The translations under genes and the position numbers were made by a program. From assembly GCA_028281205.1 (NCBI GenBank), contig JANQKJ010000347.1:1-6984 (forward strand): a DNA stretch of 6,984 nucleotides, in the 5' to 3' direction. The DNA comes from Gammaproteobacteria bacterium. Its GTDB lineage: Bacteria; Pseudomonadota; Gammaproteobacteria; UBA4575. Of the stretch, positions 5,368-6,984 are shown piece after piece (position 1 is the first letter of the stretch; each line of letters starts with the position of its first letter). The notes below the pieces were generated by a model. The model was given only the letters and a program-made list of their open reading frames with translations. It did not search any database and was not told the DNA's origin.

Positions 5368-6495
5368 TTACAGCTTTATTATATGTCTTTTTAAAAACCA
5401 GTGGATCACTGCACCATATATAAAAGCAATACCTACATTCCACACTGCTATGGCAGCGACACTATACATTGTAAAGCGTTCGAATTTTTTAAAGCCTTTA
5501 TCGCATGCGCCTAATGCAAGCTGAGCGCCAGTTAGAAATAAAATAATGCCTAGTATTGAGATAGGAAAAATTTTAAATAGCAAACTAATCGAATCACCCA
5601 GAAATAATGCAAGCAATAATAAAACAATTCCTATAATAATAATTGATCCACCAGTGTTTGCTCCAAATCGAACGTGACCTGCCATACCTCCAGCACCGTG
5701 GCACAGAGGAATGCCATTGAACATGGAACTGAATGTATTCATGATGCCTGTGGAGATTGCAACTTTATTCTCTGTAATGGAGCGATTTGGAAATAATCTA
5801 TTATTTTCTTCTTTAATGGCAATAATCGCATTTCCCATGGTAAGAGGAAGCTGTGGTAATGCTAAAAATAATATACCAATAACAAAGTCATTAATTGTGA
5901 TTTGATGCCAGGAAAATTCTGGTAGCTGAATAATTAACTGAATGTCTCTAAATTCGTTAATTAGTTTTGGGTCTTGTATAAATGCAGTTAGTGCGCCAAA
6001 CATAAGCAATATGATCATTGCTGGTATGCGTTTATTATTTAATAGCAATAAAGTGCCAAATAACCCGCTTACTCCTAATACCCAATTGGTGGAAATTCTT
6101 TCTATGCCATCCAGCATAAAAGCTATGCCTAAGCCAAGAATAATTCCAAGAGTAATTGGTTTCGCGATTAACTTTGCTAATTTTGATGCCAGGCCCGTGA
6201 TGCCTAGAAAAAGCCAAATTAGTCCTGTCGCTAGCGCTGCCGCGATGACTGTATTAGTAGTTATTATTAAAGTTTGTGCTGCTTGAGTAGTTGCTATTGC
6301 CCCAATTGCTTTCATGGGTTGTACTGGAAATGGGGTTTTATAATAAAAGCCAGCAAGTATTTGAGAAATGCCGATTACAAATAGCATGCTGCTAGGTTCG
6401 ACATCAAGTAGTGTGATGTAAGCAATTGCAAATGGAATTAAAGTTCCCAGATCCCCAAAAGCACCTGCCCATTCCATACGACTATATTTATTCAT
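5368..6495 (-). CDS. MOT1-type molybdate (or sulfate) transporter
   Basis: The 375-residue protein has about ten hydrophobic segments and no signal peptide, so it is an inner-membrane permease. It carries both family signatures of the MOT1 group of the SulP-related superfamily: GAFGDLGTLIPFAIAY (11-26) leading to PFPVQPMKAIGAIA (55-68), and CHGAGGMAGHVRFGANTGG (265-283). LPQLPLTMGNAI (213-224) is the matching segment of the second half. Plant and algal MOT1 proteins import molybdate with high affinity; bacterial homologues are usually annotated putative sulfate/molybdate transporters. The length is close to that of a full family member and nothing appears truncated. The start is the ATG at 6495 with no good Shine-Dalgarno. 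The divergent ModA-like gene favours molybdate over sulfate as substrate. Confidence 0.88.
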   Translation of the reverse strand: MNKYSRMEWAGAFGDLGTLIPFAIAYITLLDVEPSSMLFVIGISQILAGFYYKTPFPVQPMKAIGAIATTQAAQTLIITTNTVIAAALATGLIWLFLGITGLASKLAKLIAKPITLGIILGLGIAFMLDGIERISTNWVLGVSGLFGTLLLLNNKRIPAMIILLMFGALTAFIQDPKLINEFRDIQLIIQLPEFSWHQITINDFVIGILFLALPQLPLTMGNAIIAIKEENNRLFPNRSITENKVAISTGIMNTFSSMFNGIPLCHGAGGMAGHVRFGANTGGSIIIIGIVLLLLALFLGDSISLLFKIFPISILGIILFLTGAQLALGACDKGFKKFERFTMYSVAAIAVWNVGIAFIYGAVIHWFLKRHIIKL

Positions 6496-6597
6496 AAAAA
6501 TATTTTACGCGGTCTGGGTTAAGAAAGATTGAGTATGATTACTGTATTGGTATAGCCGTTGCTTCTATAAAAGAATATCTTATCTATATGTGCGACA

Positions 6598-6641
6598 ATA
6601 TGTAATTGCATGCATATATTTTTATGCATGTAATTACATAT
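6598..6641. promoter_or_regulatory. 44-bp inverted repeat between the divergent molybdate genes, candidate operator
   Basis: The arms ATATGTAATTGCATGCATA (6598-6616) and TATGCATGTAATTACATAT (6623-6641) are complementary over 19 positions, with one G/T pair and a 6-bp spacer. Within the arms lie smaller perfect palindromes, TGCATGCA (6607-6614) and ATGTAATTACAT (6629-6640). It sits 73 bp before the ModA start and 103 bp before the transporter start, as expected of a shared operator for a dimeric repressor or activator. It does not match the E. coli ModE consensus by eye. Confidence 0.5.
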
Positions 6642-6713
6642 GTAAGATTTTATTTATCAAGTAGACTTTTCAGCATTCGTTAAGCATTTACTTAATACAA
6701 ATAAAATAACTCA

Positions 6714-6984
6714 ATGACACAGTTTATAAAGATATTCCGAATCTATGCCATCTTTATGGCGTTTATGATGTTGAGTCCTTTAGCATTTTCTGCCGAAAGA
6801 ATTACTCTTTACGCTGCAGGAAGCTTAAAAAAAGCTCTTGCTGATGTAGCTGATTCTTATGAAAAAAAGTATCAGGTCAGTATTGATAGAATGTTTGGGC
6901 CCAGTGGTATTATGAGAGAGAAAATTGAGGCGGGAGATAGCCCAGATGTTTTTGCCTCTGCAAATATGACGCACCCGCAAAAAC
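6714..6984 (+). CDS. modA: ModA-like molybdate-binding periplasmic protein, N-terminal part
   Basis: The first 90 residues are present and the gene continues past the right edge. A signal peptide (hydrophobic 11-25) ends in AFSA, giving a mature start at ERITLYAAGSL. Family motifs are AAGSLKKAL (34-42), the first oxyanion-binding loop with its serine, SIDRMFGPSGIMREKIEAG (56-74), the second loop with the Ser of GPSG, and SPDVFASANMTHP (76-88). These fit the substrate-binding subunit of the ABC transporter that captures molybdate or tungstate in the periplasm. The GPSG and SANMTHP details resemble a ModA-related subgroup rather than E. coli ModA itself, so the symbol is tentative. No Shine-Dalgarno is clear before the ATG at 6714. 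ModB and ModC would be expected to the right, outside the window. Confidence 0.85.
   Translation, partial: MTQFIKIFRIYAIFMAFMMLSPLAFSAERITLYAAGSLKKALADVADSYEKKYQVSIDRMFGPSGIMREKIEAGDSPDVFASANMTHPQK

Noticed and set aside
5711..6286. Open frames on the plus strand opposite the transporter gene
   Set aside because: They are antisense to a full-length MOT1-type transporter with both family signatures intact.
6598..6641. ModE box or molybdenum-cofactor riboswitch
   Set aside because: The inverted repeat does not match the E. coli ModE consensus by eye, and the AT-rich simple stem lacks the multi-helix GC-rich architecture of the cofactor riboswitch.

Overview
The window is AT-rich chromosomal DNA, probably from a gammaproteobacterium. 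That placement is an inference from the protein families: a proteobacterial-type GCS2 glutamate-cysteine ligase, a DUF4389 membrane protein, a bacterial TARG1/ALC1-like macro-domain protein and ModA. There is no rRNA, tRNA, CRISPR array, transposase or integrase. Genes are loosely packed, with several AT-rich intergenic stretches of 200-600 bp, and most have weak Shine-Dalgarno sequences. The exceptions are the macro gene, the NTF2-like gene, the Met-rich gene and the small ORF at 1302.

Layout from left to right: (1) the 5' part of a glutamate-cysteine ligase-like gene on the minus strand, running off the left edge (1-395). (2) A possible small ORF (508-711, doubtful), then a DUF4389 membrane protein (732-1064, +). 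(3) A previously untracked 39-residue single-pass membrane micro-protein candidate (1302-1421, +). (4) A minus-strand pair reading leftwards: a SpoIIAA/STAS-like protein (2041-2466), then a small Cys-rich lipoprotein (1581-2000). (5) About 620 bp without a convincing gene, which holds two inverted repeats; the second forms a long hairpin just before (6) a macro-domain protein (3085-3570, +). (7) A secreted Met-rich protein (3979-4644, +) made almost entirely of a 12-13-residue repeat and followed by a textbook rho-independent terminator (4731-4761). (8) An NTF2/SnoaL-like protein (4905-5321, +). (9) A MOT1-type molybdate transporter on the minus strand (5368-6495), divergent from (10) the start of a ModA-like periplasmic binding protein (6714 to the right edge, +). 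The 218 bp between the last two hold a 19-bp-arm inverted repeat.

The clearest functional unit is the divergent transporter/ModA pair at the right end, which points to molybdate (or related oxyanion) uptake. The clearest candidate for something undescribed is the Met-rich protein at 3979-4644. Its proline (or Asx-Pro) positions recur every 12-13 residues for ten copies, and the C-terminal copies are loaded with Met, Trp and Tyr. The other genes look like independent, mostly single-gene units, and no defence system or mobile island is evident.
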